A program made the position numbers and the translations under genes. 7,175 nucleotides of DNA from Victivallales bacterium. GTDB taxonomy: Bacteria; Verrucomicrobiota; Lentisphaeria; Victivallales; Victivallaceae. The stretch spans positions 1 to 7,175 of the forward strand of contig DAOWBJ010000080.1 in assembly GCA_030634125.1 (NCBI GenBank), in the 5' to 3' direction. This document shows positions 1-4,786 of this stretch, piece by piece (within the stretch, counting starts at the first letter, position 1; each line of letters begins with the position of its first letter). Under the pieces are notes generated by a model that saw only the letters and a program-made list of their open reading frames with translations, was not told where the DNA came from and made no database searches.

Positions 1-1
1 A

Positions 2-949
2 GCTGCTAAAGCAACTAAAATTATTGTTTTGGGATCAGGGTTTACTGCCGTGGAAACAGCAGAACAACTGGCCTTGGAGGCGGATAAAGAAGTTCATTTG
101 ATTTTCCGTTCGGGAAATTGCCTGCATCGAGTTTTTTCACCGGAATTCGCGGAAATAGTTAATCAAAAATTGACGGATTCCGGCGTAATAATGCATTCAA
201 AAAGCCCCATAACAAAAATCGTTTGCAGCAAAAACAAACGCAAAGTGATCCTTGACTCGGGAAAAACCGTGGAAGGAGATATGCTTATTGCGGCTTTGGG
301 ATTTAAAGCTAATGTTGATCTTGCGGCAAATGCCGGGTTCCATATCAATAATAATGGCCAGATCGTTGTTGATAATTATCAGAGAACTAATATTGAGAAC
401 GTATTCGCGGTTGGTGACTGTGCTCAAACTACAGGATTTATAACTGGCAGGAATGACAATATCATGCTTGCTTCCACTGCCACCGCGGAAGCAAGGGTTC
501 TCGGGCACAATCTTTTCAAGATAAGAATAAAGCGCAATTTTCCGGGAACGCTGTCAGTTTTTGCAACTGAAATAAGCAAAACAATTTTTGCTTCGGCGGG
601 AGCCATAGAGCAAGAAGCTGAACGAGCCGACATTTCATATATTACAAGTTCATTCAGTGATGTTGACCGTCATCCCGGAACTTTGCCGGACGCAAAAAAA
701 TTAACTGTCAAACTTGTAATAATGCCGGAAGATGGTCAGATAATCGGCGGAGAAATTGTTGGTTCAAAATCATCTGCCGAGCTTATCAATGTGATTGCTT
801 TGGCTATTCAGAAATATGTTACGGTTTACGAATTAATTTCTTTCCAGGTTGGTTCACATCCTTTGCTCAGTGGCGCACCAACTAAAACAGCGCTGATTAA
901 AGCCGCAGAAAATGCTATTCGTAAAATTTCGCAATTAAAACAACCATAA
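2..949 (+). CDS. FAD/NAD(P)H-dependent disulfide reductase, CoA-disulfide reductase/NADH oxidase type (5' end missing)
   Basis: The reading frame is open from the window edge, so the first base shown is inside the gene; a TTG at 29 is not a believable start because it falls within the Rossmann motif. Of 315 visible residues, 7-22 carry the NAD(P)H-binding fingerprint (VLGSGFTAVETA). Residues 92-140 carry the end of the pyridine nucleotide domain and the FAD-binding signature NVFAVGDC at 133-140. Residues from about 181 match the C-terminal dimerisation domain, including HPLLSGAP at 286-293. Family members are about 440-455 residues, so roughly 135 N-terminal residues are outside, including the first FAD Rossmann motif and the redox-active Cys that separates CoA-disulfide or polysulfide reductases from other members. 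Such enzymes use NAD(P)H to reduce CoA disulfide, CoA persulfide, polysulfide or O2 in the cytoplasm. The DsrE-like and NapH-like genes downstream favour a sulfur/thiol role, which is inference. The family call is firm; the substrate is not known. Confidence 0.9.
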   Translation, partial: AAKATKIIVLGSGFTAVETAEQLALEADKEVHLIFRSGNCLHRVFSPEFAEIVNQKLTDSGVIMHSKSPITKIVCSKNKRKVILDSGKTVEGDMLIAALGFKANVDLAANAGFHINNNGQIVVDNYQRTNIENVFAVGDCAQTTGFITGRNDNIMLASTATAEARVLGHNLFKIRIKRNFPGTLSVFATEISKTIFASAGAIEQEAERADISYITSSFSDVDRHPGTLPDAKKLTVKLVIMPEDGQIIGGEIVGSKSSAELINVIALAIQKYVTVYELISFQVGSHPLLSGAPTKTALIKAAENAIRKISQLKQP

Positions 950-967
950 TTAAAAATAATTATCGCC

Positions 968-990
968 AGTTTTGCGAAATTTGCAAAACT
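968..990. other. Intergenic perfect hairpin (8-bp stem, 7-nt loop)
   Basis: The arms agttttgc (968-975) and gcaaaact (983-990) are exact reverse complements around gaaattt. The element lies 18 bp after the stop of the reductase gene. No T-run follows on the plus strand, so it is a poor intrinsic terminator. It could be an operator, an mRNA 3'-end stabiliser or a processing site. Confidence 0.4.
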
Positions 991-1004
991 CAAAAATATA
1001 ACAT

Positions 1005-1019
1005 CCTCAAAACGGAGGT
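1005..1019 (+). promoter_or_regulatory. Strong Shine-Dalgarno with a facing anti-SD (CCTC/GAGG mini-hairpin)
   Basis: GGAGGT at 1014-1019 is a near-perfect ribosome binding site, 5 nt before the ATG at 1025, and fixes that start. CCTC at 1005-1008 can pair with GAGG at 1015-1018 around a 6-nt loop and could mask the site. The stem is only 4 bp, so real occlusion is uncertain; the ribosome binding site itself is clear. Confidence 0.6.
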
Positions 1020-1024
1020 AAATT

Positions 1025-1342
1025 ATGCCTGGAGGAAATGGAACAGGACCAATGGGCGCAGGACCAATGACCGGAAGGGCAACTGGTTACTGTGCGGGAT
1101 TCGCAACACCAGGATTCGCCAATCAAGCGGGATATGGTGGCTTAGGACGTGGAATGGGAATGGGACGAGGCGGTGGCAGAGGCATGGGTTTCGGTTTTCG
1201 GAATCGTTTCTATGCACCCGAAGCCATGCAAGCCCCGGCAATAAACCCGGATCAGGAAAAAGAGTTCCTTGCAAATGAGTCAAAAGCTCTTAAAAATGAT
1301 CTGGAAGCAATTAAAAAGCGTTTGGATGAACTAAATGATTAA
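1025..1342 (+). CDS. DUF5320-like small Gly/Met-rich protein with C-terminal coiled coil
   Basis: This 105-residue protein begins with MPGGNGTGPMGAGPMTGR, the hallmark opening of DUF5320-type proteins. Residues 1-62 are very rich in Gly, Met, Arg and Phe (for example GRGMGMGRGGGRGMGFGF around 41-58) and look disordered. Residues 78-104 are charged with heptad-spaced Leu/Ala and probably form a short coiled coil. One Cys (C23) is present; there is no signal peptide or membrane segment. The family is common in anaerobes, often beside NifX/NifB-like and iron-sulfur or redox genes, and as far as I know has no established biochemical role. Here it lies 75 bp after the reductase, with its own strong ribosome binding site, and is followed by an intrinsic terminator, so it may be the last gene of that transcript. 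Metal or cluster handling through Met and Gly is speculation. The family call rests on recognition of the N-terminal pattern. Confidence 0.85.
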   Translation: MPGGNGTGPMGAGPMTGRATGYCAGFATPGFANQAGYGGLGRGMGMGRGGGRGMGFGFRNRFYAPEAMQAPAINPDQEKEFLANESKALKNDLEAIKKRLDELND

Positions 1343-1371
1343 TAGTTATATCTATTAATTATTTATCAAAA

Positions 1372-1403
1372 GGGTGTTCCGCAACAGGGGGCACCCGGTT
1401 TTT
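1372..1403 (+). terminator. Rho-independent terminator after the DUF5320-like gene
   Basis: The stem pairs 1372-1380 (gggtgttcc) with 1388-1396 (ggggcaccc), 9 bp with two G-U pairs, around a 7-nt loop. After two G residues comes TTTTT at 1399-1403, then a second T-run at 1407-1411. It begins 30 bp after the DUF5320-like stop. The next gene starts only 9 bp after the first T-run, so the element could also act as an attenuator for the downstream genes. Confidence 0.75.
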
Positions 1404-1411
1404 GAATTTTT

Positions 1412-1834
1412 ATGATTATGACAAAAATAAATAAAAAACTTAATAAGATTCGCGATCAAGTACATCCCCAATGCATCGCTTGTAGTTTAACAAATACAAA
1501 CGGACTACATTTAAAGTTTGATGTTGCTGATGATAAAAGCGTTAAGGCTGATTTTAAATATAATAAAGTTTTTGAAGGTTATCCAGGAATACTTCATGGC
1601 GGAATAATCTCATCAATTTTAGATAGCGCGATGTGCAATTGCATGTTTGCTTGCGGAAATCGGCATCCTGTCGCAACATGCAGAAAAGCAACTGTCTCGG
1701 CTAGAATTACACAGTCTTCACATTCTCTATATTTATTGGAGGCTGAAATTGTCCAAAATGGAGAAGTAAAAGTTACTACTAAGGGTAAATTCTACGATCA
1801 GCCTGATTTGGTTGATATTGTAAATGAACCCTAA
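1412..1834 (+). CDS. PaaI-type hotdog-fold thioesterase
   Basis: The 140-residue product has the size and signatures of the PaaI/4HBT hotdog family, which hydrolyses acyl-CoA or aryl-CoA thioesters in the cytoplasm. The N-terminal stretch HPQCIACSLTNTNGLHLKF (18-36) matches the CxxC-N-GL-L-F opening seen in many members. The core FEGYPGILHGGIISSILDSAM (54-74) contains the active-site HGG at 62-64 and the Asp at 71 on the following helix, the expected catalytic acidic position. The rest gives the beta strands of a single hotdog domain. Several extra Cys residues (75, 77, 81, 90) cluster after the helix. The start can be the ATG at 1412 or at 1418; neither has a good ribosome binding site, since the only purine run upstream lies in the terminator stem. 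The gene is followed after 40 bp by the PPOX-like gene. The substrate cannot be read from sequence. Confidence 0.85.
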   Translation: MIMTKINKKLNKIRDQVHPQCIACSLTNTNGLHLKFDVADDKSVKADFKYNKVFEGYPGILHGGIISSILDSAMCNCMFACGNRHPVATCRKATVSARITQSSHSLYLLEAEIVQNGEVKVTTKGKFYDQPDLVDIVNEP

Positions 1835-1874
1835 TACAATATTACACAAATCAAAACAAACCAGGAAAACTAAA

Positions 1875-2252
1875 ATGGCAAAACTACCAAAAATCGTTAG
1901 TGAAGCATGGGAAAATCGCGCTGGAGCAATCGTCTTGACAACAGTTAGTGAAGACGGAACCGCAAACTCTATTTATGCGAGTTGTGTCAGCAAATATGAT
2001 GAAGAAACCCTTGTTGTCGCGGATAACTATTTTGACAAAACCAGAAAAAATATTCTTGCCGGCAGCAAAGGCGTTCTGCTTTTTATCACAGAAGAAAATA
2101 AAGCTTATCAGATTAAGGGCAGCATTCAATACTGTAATGAAGGCGCGATTTTCGATGACATGCAAAAATGGAACCCGAAGAAACATCCCGGACATGCGGC
2201 AGCAGTACTGAAAGTGGAAGAAGTATACAGCGGCGCGGAAAAACTTGTATAG
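1875..2252 (+). CDS. Pyridoxamine 5'-phosphate oxidase-like (split-barrel flavin-binding) protein
   Basis: The start at 1875 is chosen because AGGAAAA (1863-1869) sits 5 nt before it; an in-frame ATG at 1824 would overlap the hotdog gene, has no ribosome binding site and adds 17 residues that do not fit the family. The resulting 125-residue protein begins MAKLPKIVSEAWENR. It shows the PPOX-type pattern: AIVLTTVSEDGTANSIYAS (18-36), LVVADNYFDKTRKNI (46-60), GVLLFIT (66-72) and YQIKGSIQY (78-86), which together form the split barrel that binds FMN or a similar cofactor between two subunits. The segment DMQKWNPKKHPGHAAAVLKVEEVY (95-118) is characteristic of a small subgroup in anaerobes. Members of the fold include flavin reductases, heme-binding and F420-binding proteins, so pyridoxal metabolism should not be assumed. 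It is cytoplasmic and soluble. The next gene begins 27 bp later, which suggests one operon. Confidence 0.85.
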   Translation: MAKLPKIVSEAWENRAGAIVLTTVSEDGTANSIYASCVSKYDEETLVVADNYFDKTRKNILAGSKGVLLFITEENKAYQIKGSIQYCNEGAIFDDMQKWNPKKHPGHAAAVLKVEEVYSGAEKLV

Positions 2253-2279
2253 AAAAAATTTAAAAAAAGGAGAAAAGCT

Positions 2280-2600
2280 ATGAAACTTGGTATTGTTATC
2301 TATTCGACGGATTCTGAGAGTATCTGGAACGCATTCCGTTTGGGGATTTTTGCATTACAAAAAAATGATTCTGCGCAAGTGTTCCTGCTGGCAAACGGCG
2401 TAGAATGTGAAAGTCTTGACACGGAGAAATTCAAAGTAACTGAACAAATGCAGTCTTTTGTGAATAATGGCGGTAAAATCCTGGCATGCGGCACATGTTT
2501 AAAGATCCGCAATTCGGAAGGTTCAGAACTTTGTCCGCTATCAACAATGCAGGACTTATACAATCTTATAAATGATTCAGATAAAGTAATTTCAATATAG
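2280..2600 (+). CDS. DsrE-like sulfur-relay family protein
   Basis: This is a 106-residue soluble protein with the DsrE/DsrF-like fold pattern: an N-terminal beta strand KLGIVIYS (2-9), a helix with WNAFRLGIFAL (16-26), a strand VFLLANGVEC (34-43), a helix of TEQMQSFVNNGG (54-65) and the strand KILACGTC (66-73). Cys residues at 43, 70, 73 and 85 include a CxxC (70-73) at the end of a strand, where DsrE proteins place the Cys that carries persulfide. The family includes TusD/DsrE sulfur-transfer subunits and many uncharacterised relatives in anaerobes; this one belongs to the latter and its partner is unknown. AAGGAGA (2267-2273) lies 6 nt before the ATG and supports the start. The gene sits between the PPOX-like gene and the membrane polyferredoxin. 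A role in passing or sensing reactive sulfur is inferred. Confidence 0.82.
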   Translation: MKLGIVIYSTDSESIWNAFRLGIFALQKNDSAQVFLLANGVECESLDTEKFKVTEQMQSFVNNGGKILACGTCLKIRNSEGSELCPLSTMQDLYNLINDSDKVISI

Positions 2601-2635
2601 TCAAATATATAAATTATAACTATGAGGTATGGATT

Positions 2636-3775
2636 ATGCAGAATTATTCCTGGTTTTCACAACTTTCTTCTAAGCAGCGTATATGGTTATTTTCTACAAT
2701 CATAGCTATGTGTATCATTGTGACAGTTGGTTTATTGATGGATTCGCTTGCTGTTAAGCCAAAAAGAATACAAAATTTCAATATTAACATGTCAATCAAA
2801 GATACTGCACCGCTGCTTGGAGTTACAGGCAAGGGTTTTGCCCGTGAACTGGATCTGCCTCTTGATGTCCCCAAACGGAAGCCGTTAAGAGCATTAGGTA
2901 TCTCAACGGAAGAGCTTGAGCACGCTGTAGAGCACATTCTTTCGCATCGCGGCAGTATGTTGAAATATTATGTATTTGTTGTCCTGGTTCTGGGCGGACT
3001 TGTTTTTCTTGTCAGGCTTGGACGTCCTGACATGTCAAGTCTCGAACAAAGAAGCATCTGGTACCCCAGGACACCATACATACTGTTTCTCATCATTTCG
3101 GTAATCGTTGCCGGATTCCTGTTGGGAAAATCACCTAATCCAATGGAGGGAACAGTCAAAGTCTTTAAATGTATGGTGGGACTTTATCCTGATCCGGCAG
3201 CAAAAGCAGCCGCCTTTCTCTTTTTTATTGCGCTTGCGCTTGTCGGAAGTAAAATAATTTGCGGCTGGGCATGTCCTTTCGGAGCCTTGCAGGAGTTATT
3301 CTACACGATTCCGATTTTGAAAAAAATCAAAAAAAGGAAAGTACCGTTTATATTGACAAACGCGATTCGATCACTGCTGTTTTTAACAATGCTGCTTTTT
3401 CTGTTTGGAATTATCGGAGGGCGCAGAGGCTTTGTAATTTATCACAATCTCAATCCCTTCAACCTGTTTAATCTTGATTTTGAATCAGTCGTGATATTCA
3501 TGACAGTACTTGTTGCCTTGATGGCTTCATTTGTTACATACCGCCCGTTTTGTCAGCTTATCTGTCCTTTTGGGTTTATTTCCTGGATAGTCGAAAGATT
3601 CGCTGTGTTTCGTGTTCGAATTGATAAAGAGAAGTGCACGAAATGCGGAGCCTGTATCAAAGCATGTCCAACAGATGCCGCCAAGGATCTGGTAAACAGG
3701 AAAAAACTACCGGCGGATTGTTTCAGTTGCGCGCGTTGTCTGAATTCCTGTCCGGTTGATGCGATTAAATATTAA
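2636..3775 (+). CDS. NapH/CcoG-like membrane [4Fe-4S] polyferredoxin
   Basis: The 379-residue protein has about six membrane segments (near 16-37, 110-127, 146-164, 191-208, 243-261, 284-301). Two CxxxCP motifs follow segments 4 and 6 (C209/C213 in CGWACPFGALQE and C306/C310 in CQLICPFGF), the signature of NapH/NosR/CcoG-type proteins. The C-terminus carries two ferredoxin motifs, C334-C337-C340-C344 and C362-C365-C368-C372, predicted to hold two [4Fe-4S] clusters. By the positive-inside rule the Cys motifs and clusters face the cytoplasm. Such proteins move electrons between the quinone pool or cytoplasmic donors and periplasmic or membrane partners. A predicted periplasmic loop of about 70 residues (38-109) is unusually long and contains small-helix-like segments (for example ELDLPLDVP). 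NPME at 168-171 looks like a conserved loop of this subgroup. GAGGT (2624-2628) is 7 nt before the ATG. As the last gene of the run, it may be the membrane electron outlet for the upstream redox proteins. The exact partner is unknown. Confidence 0.88.
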   Translation: MQNYSWFSQLSSKQRIWLFSTIIAMCIIVTVGLLMDSLAVKPKRIQNFNINMSIKDTAPLLGVTGKGFARELDLPLDVPKRKPLRALGISTEELEHAVEHILSHRGSMLKYYVFVVLVLGGLVFLVRLGRPDMSSLEQRSIWYPRTPYILFLIISVIVAGFLLGKSPNPMEGTVKVFKCMVGLYPDPAAKAAAFLFFIALALVGSKIICGWACPFGALQELFYTIPILKKIKKRKVPFILTNAIRSLLFLTMLLFLFGIIGGRRGFVIYHNLNPFNLFNLDFESVVIFMTVLVALMASFVTYRPFCQLICPFGFISWIVERFAVFRVRIDKEKCTKCGACIKACPTDAAKDLVNRKKLPADCFSCARCLNSCPVDAIKY

Positions 3776-3797
3776 ATTACCCCAATGGGGTTATATT

Positions 3798-3823
3798 TAA
3801 ATAGCCGCGGGTAAAACCCGTGG
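3798..3823 (+). repeat. Repeat unit B (left arm of inverted pair)
   Basis: This 26-nt unit starts TAAATAGCC and contains an 8-bp hairpin (3805-3812 with 3816-3823, one G-U pair, loop aaa). It matches the reverse complement of 3883-3908 at 23 of 26 positions; the differences are G/A, G/A and C/T and keep the stem paired. Confidence 0.7.
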
Positions 3824-3842
3824 GATATTCGCGTTCCCAAAA

Positions 3843-3865
3843 CATCAACCCCGGCGGGGTTGGTG
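3843..3865. repeat. Repeat unit A' (central GC-rich hairpin)
   Basis: A 10-bp stem (3843-3852 with 3856-3865, one G-U pair) closes a GGC loop; its core is CAACCCC/GGGGTTG. It lies about midway between the two inverted B units and shares its plan with unit A at 3779-3791. Confidence 0.65.
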
Positions 3866-3882
3866 CATTTTACTGTTTCAAA

Positions 3883-3908
3883 CCACAGGTTTTACCTGTG
3901 GCTATTTA
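3883..3908 (-). repeat. Repeat unit B' (right arm of inverted pair)
   Basis: A perfect 8-bp stem (CCACAGGT at 3883-3890 with ACCTGTGG at 3894-3901, loop TTT) is followed by CTATTTA, the mirror of the flank left of unit B. No T-run follows, so it is unlikely to be mainly a terminator. Confidence 0.7.
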
Positions 3909-3962
3909 TATTTATAACAAGACAAATATGATTTTGAGATTAAATCGAAGCGAATAATATTA

Positions 3963-3999
3963 ACTGGGGTATGCGCTTGCCTTAAGTGCATACCCCAGT
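3963..3999. terminator. Long-stem hairpin between convergent genes, probable terminator of the leftward gene
   Basis: The arms actggggtatgc (3963-3974) and gcataccccagt (3988-3999) are exact reverse complements; four more pairs (one G-U) extend the stem to 16 bp around the loop gcctt. It ends 2 bp from the stop of the leftward phosphatase gene. On the minus strand it is followed by an AT-rich stretch with short T groups and no clean T-run. It may also serve the rightward transcript arriving from the polyferredoxin gene. Confidence 0.6.
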
Positions 4000-4001
4000 A
4001 A

Positions 4002-4595
4002 TTATTTATTAAAAAGTTTTTCTTTTGCCTGATTAAGATTTGAGACAATACTTACTTTTAAATCTAACTCTTCGGGTACAGAAGTACTGGCATCAAATAA
4101 AATCAAGCTGCCTATTCCAGCACGCAGCCCCGCTTCCATATCTCTTTTTTTGTCTCCGATAAAAATACATTTTGACAAATCCAGATTGAAATCCTCTTTC
4201 GCTTGTAATAACATTCCTGGATTTGGTTTGCGGGCGTGACAATCGCGACGATAAGACTCCAGGTCAGCGTTAATCAAATGCGGACAAGCGTATACCTTTG
4301 AAATTTCGATGCCGTGTCCGGCAAACTCCCGCATCATCCACTTTGTGAGTTTCTCCAAATCCGTTTCGCTGTAATAACCACGAGCAATACCGGATTGGTT
4401 CGTAACTACGACCACCCGGTAATTATGTTCAACAGCGGTCCTGCATAAATCAAAAATACCATCAATAAATTCAAAATCCTCAATTTTATACAGGTAATTG
4501 ATTTCTGTATTAATTACGCCGTCCCGGTCAAGAAACAAAGCGCGCTTGCCTGAAGGTGAACTTTTTGAATATGAATCCGGCGTATATATAAGCAT
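4002..4595 (-). CDS. HAD-superfamily phosphatase, GmhB-like (D-glycero-D-manno-heptose 1,7-bisphosphate 7-phosphatase family)
   Basis: The start at 4595 is preferred because AAAAGG (4607-4602) lies 6 nt upstream and the 197-residue product matches the usual GmhB size of about 190; a start at 4712 would add 39 AT-rich residues with no family match and run into the opposing promoter. HAD motifs are complete: LFLDRDGV with D23 and D25, VVTNQSG with T65, KP with K123, and GDKKRD with D148 and D152. An inserted Cys/His stretch (C104, H106, C119) corresponds to the zinc-binding loop of GmhB, but the usual CxCRKP reads CHARKP, so the fourth ligand is Ala at 121, with His at 120. GmhB dephosphorylates heptose bisphosphate in the pathway to ADP- or GDP-activated heptose for lipopolysaccharide or surface glycans; relatives act on histidinol phosphate or other sugar phosphates. 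It is cytoplasmic. No other heptose gene is nearby, so the exact substrate stays open. Confidence 0.85.
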   Translation of the reverse strand: MLIYTPDSYSKSSPSGKRALFLDRDGVINTEINYLYKIEDFEFIDGIFDLCRTAVEHNYRVVVVTNQSGIARGYYSETDLEKLTKWMMREFAGHGIEISKVYACPHLINADLESYRRDCHARKPNPGMLLQAKEDFNLDLSKCIFIGDKKRDMEAGLRAGIGSLILFDASTSVPEELDLKVSIVSNLNQAKEKLFNK

Positions 4596-4630
4596 TAATA
4601 ACCTTTTACTTTTAAAATTTTTATTAATTA

Positions 4631-4659
4631 ACTCTAACACTACATTTAACATTTTCCAA
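4631..4659 (-). promoter_or_regulatory. Weak sigma70-like promoter for the GmhB-like gene
   Basis: On the minus strand TTGGAA (4659-4654) and TAGAGT (4636-4631) are separated by 17 nt, each matching consensus at 4 of 6 positions. Predicted transcription would begin near 4624, giving a leader of about 30 nt before the ATG at 4595. In such AT-rich DNA a chance match is quite possible. Confidence 0.3.
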
Positions 4660-4699
4660 ATTCTAACTCTGTTAAAAGCTTCAACTATTAATAAAAAGT

Positions 4700-4728
4700 T
4701 TGACAAAAGCACTTCCAGCGTACATAGT
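4700..4728 (+). promoter_or_regulatory. Sigma70-type promoter for the GH78-like gene
   Basis: A perfect -35 TTGACA (4700-4705) is followed after 17 nt by CATAGT (4723-4728, 4 of 6 to TATAAT). Transcription would start near 4735, leaving a leader of about 50 nt before the ATG at 4787. It lies in the divergent intergenic region, oriented toward the GH78-like gene. Confidence 0.55.
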
Positions 4729-4742
4729 ATTGTGTAAAATTA

Positions 4743-4757
4743 AGATTACTGTAATCT
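4743..4757. promoter_or_regulatory. Operator-like perfect palindrome
   Basis: AGATTAC and GTAATCT are exact reverse complements around a central T (15 bp). The site lies just downstream of the predicted transcription start near 4735, where a bound repressor would block RNA polymerase. In RNA the 1-nt centre is too tight for a good hairpin, which favours a DNA-binding site. No regulator gene is in the window. Confidence 0.35.
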
Positions 4758-4786
4758 CTTGTGGATGATTAGGGAGTAGGTGTTAT

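Larger units (their letters stand above)
3779..3908. repeat. Modular palindromic repeat array (A-B-A'-B'), BIME/REP-like
   Basis: Four hairpins follow within 130 bp, starting just after the polyferredoxin stop. A is ACCCC-aat-GGGGT (3779-3791). B is the palindrome at 3805-3823. A' is AACCCC-ggc-GGGGTT, within 3843-3865. B' is the palindrome at 3883-3901. A and A' share the ACCCC-NNN-GGGGT plan. B and B' are copies in opposite orientation, together with their AT-rich outer flanks. The arrangement resembles bacterial interspersed mosaic elements built from REP units. No transposase is present in the window, so mobility could only be in trans. Confidence 0.7.

Noticed and set aside
1023..1283. 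Open frame opposite the DUF5320-like gene (86 residues, minus strand)
   Set aside because: It is a shadow of the Gly-rich codons (Pro/Leu/Arg/His-rich product) and lies against a well-supported gene.
1824..1874. Upstream start of the PPOX-like gene at 1824, overlapping the hotdog gene
   Set aside because: No ribosome binding site precedes it and the added 17 residues are Lys/Thr-rich without family support; AGGAAAA points to 1875.
1884..2195. Minus-strand open frame inside the PPOX-like gene
   Set aside because: Its hydrophobic, Phe-rich product is what reverse reading of AAA/GAA-rich coding DNA gives; there is no ribosome binding site or recognisable domain.
3779..3791. Terminator of the polyferredoxin gene formed by ACCCC-aat-GGGGT
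   Set aside because: The stem is only 5 bp with a 3-nt loop and no T-run follows; it fits better as a unit of the repeat array.
3779..3908. CRISPR array or tRNA-like cluster
   Set aside because: Repeats are palindromic, alternate between two types and lack equal-length spacers; no cloverleaf or cas gene is present.
4596..4712. N-terminal extension of the GmhB-like protein to an ATG at 4712
   Set aside because: The extra 39 residues are AT-rich filler with no family match, have no ribosome binding site and overlap the strong opposing promoter. The ATG at 4595 has AAAAGG at the right distance.
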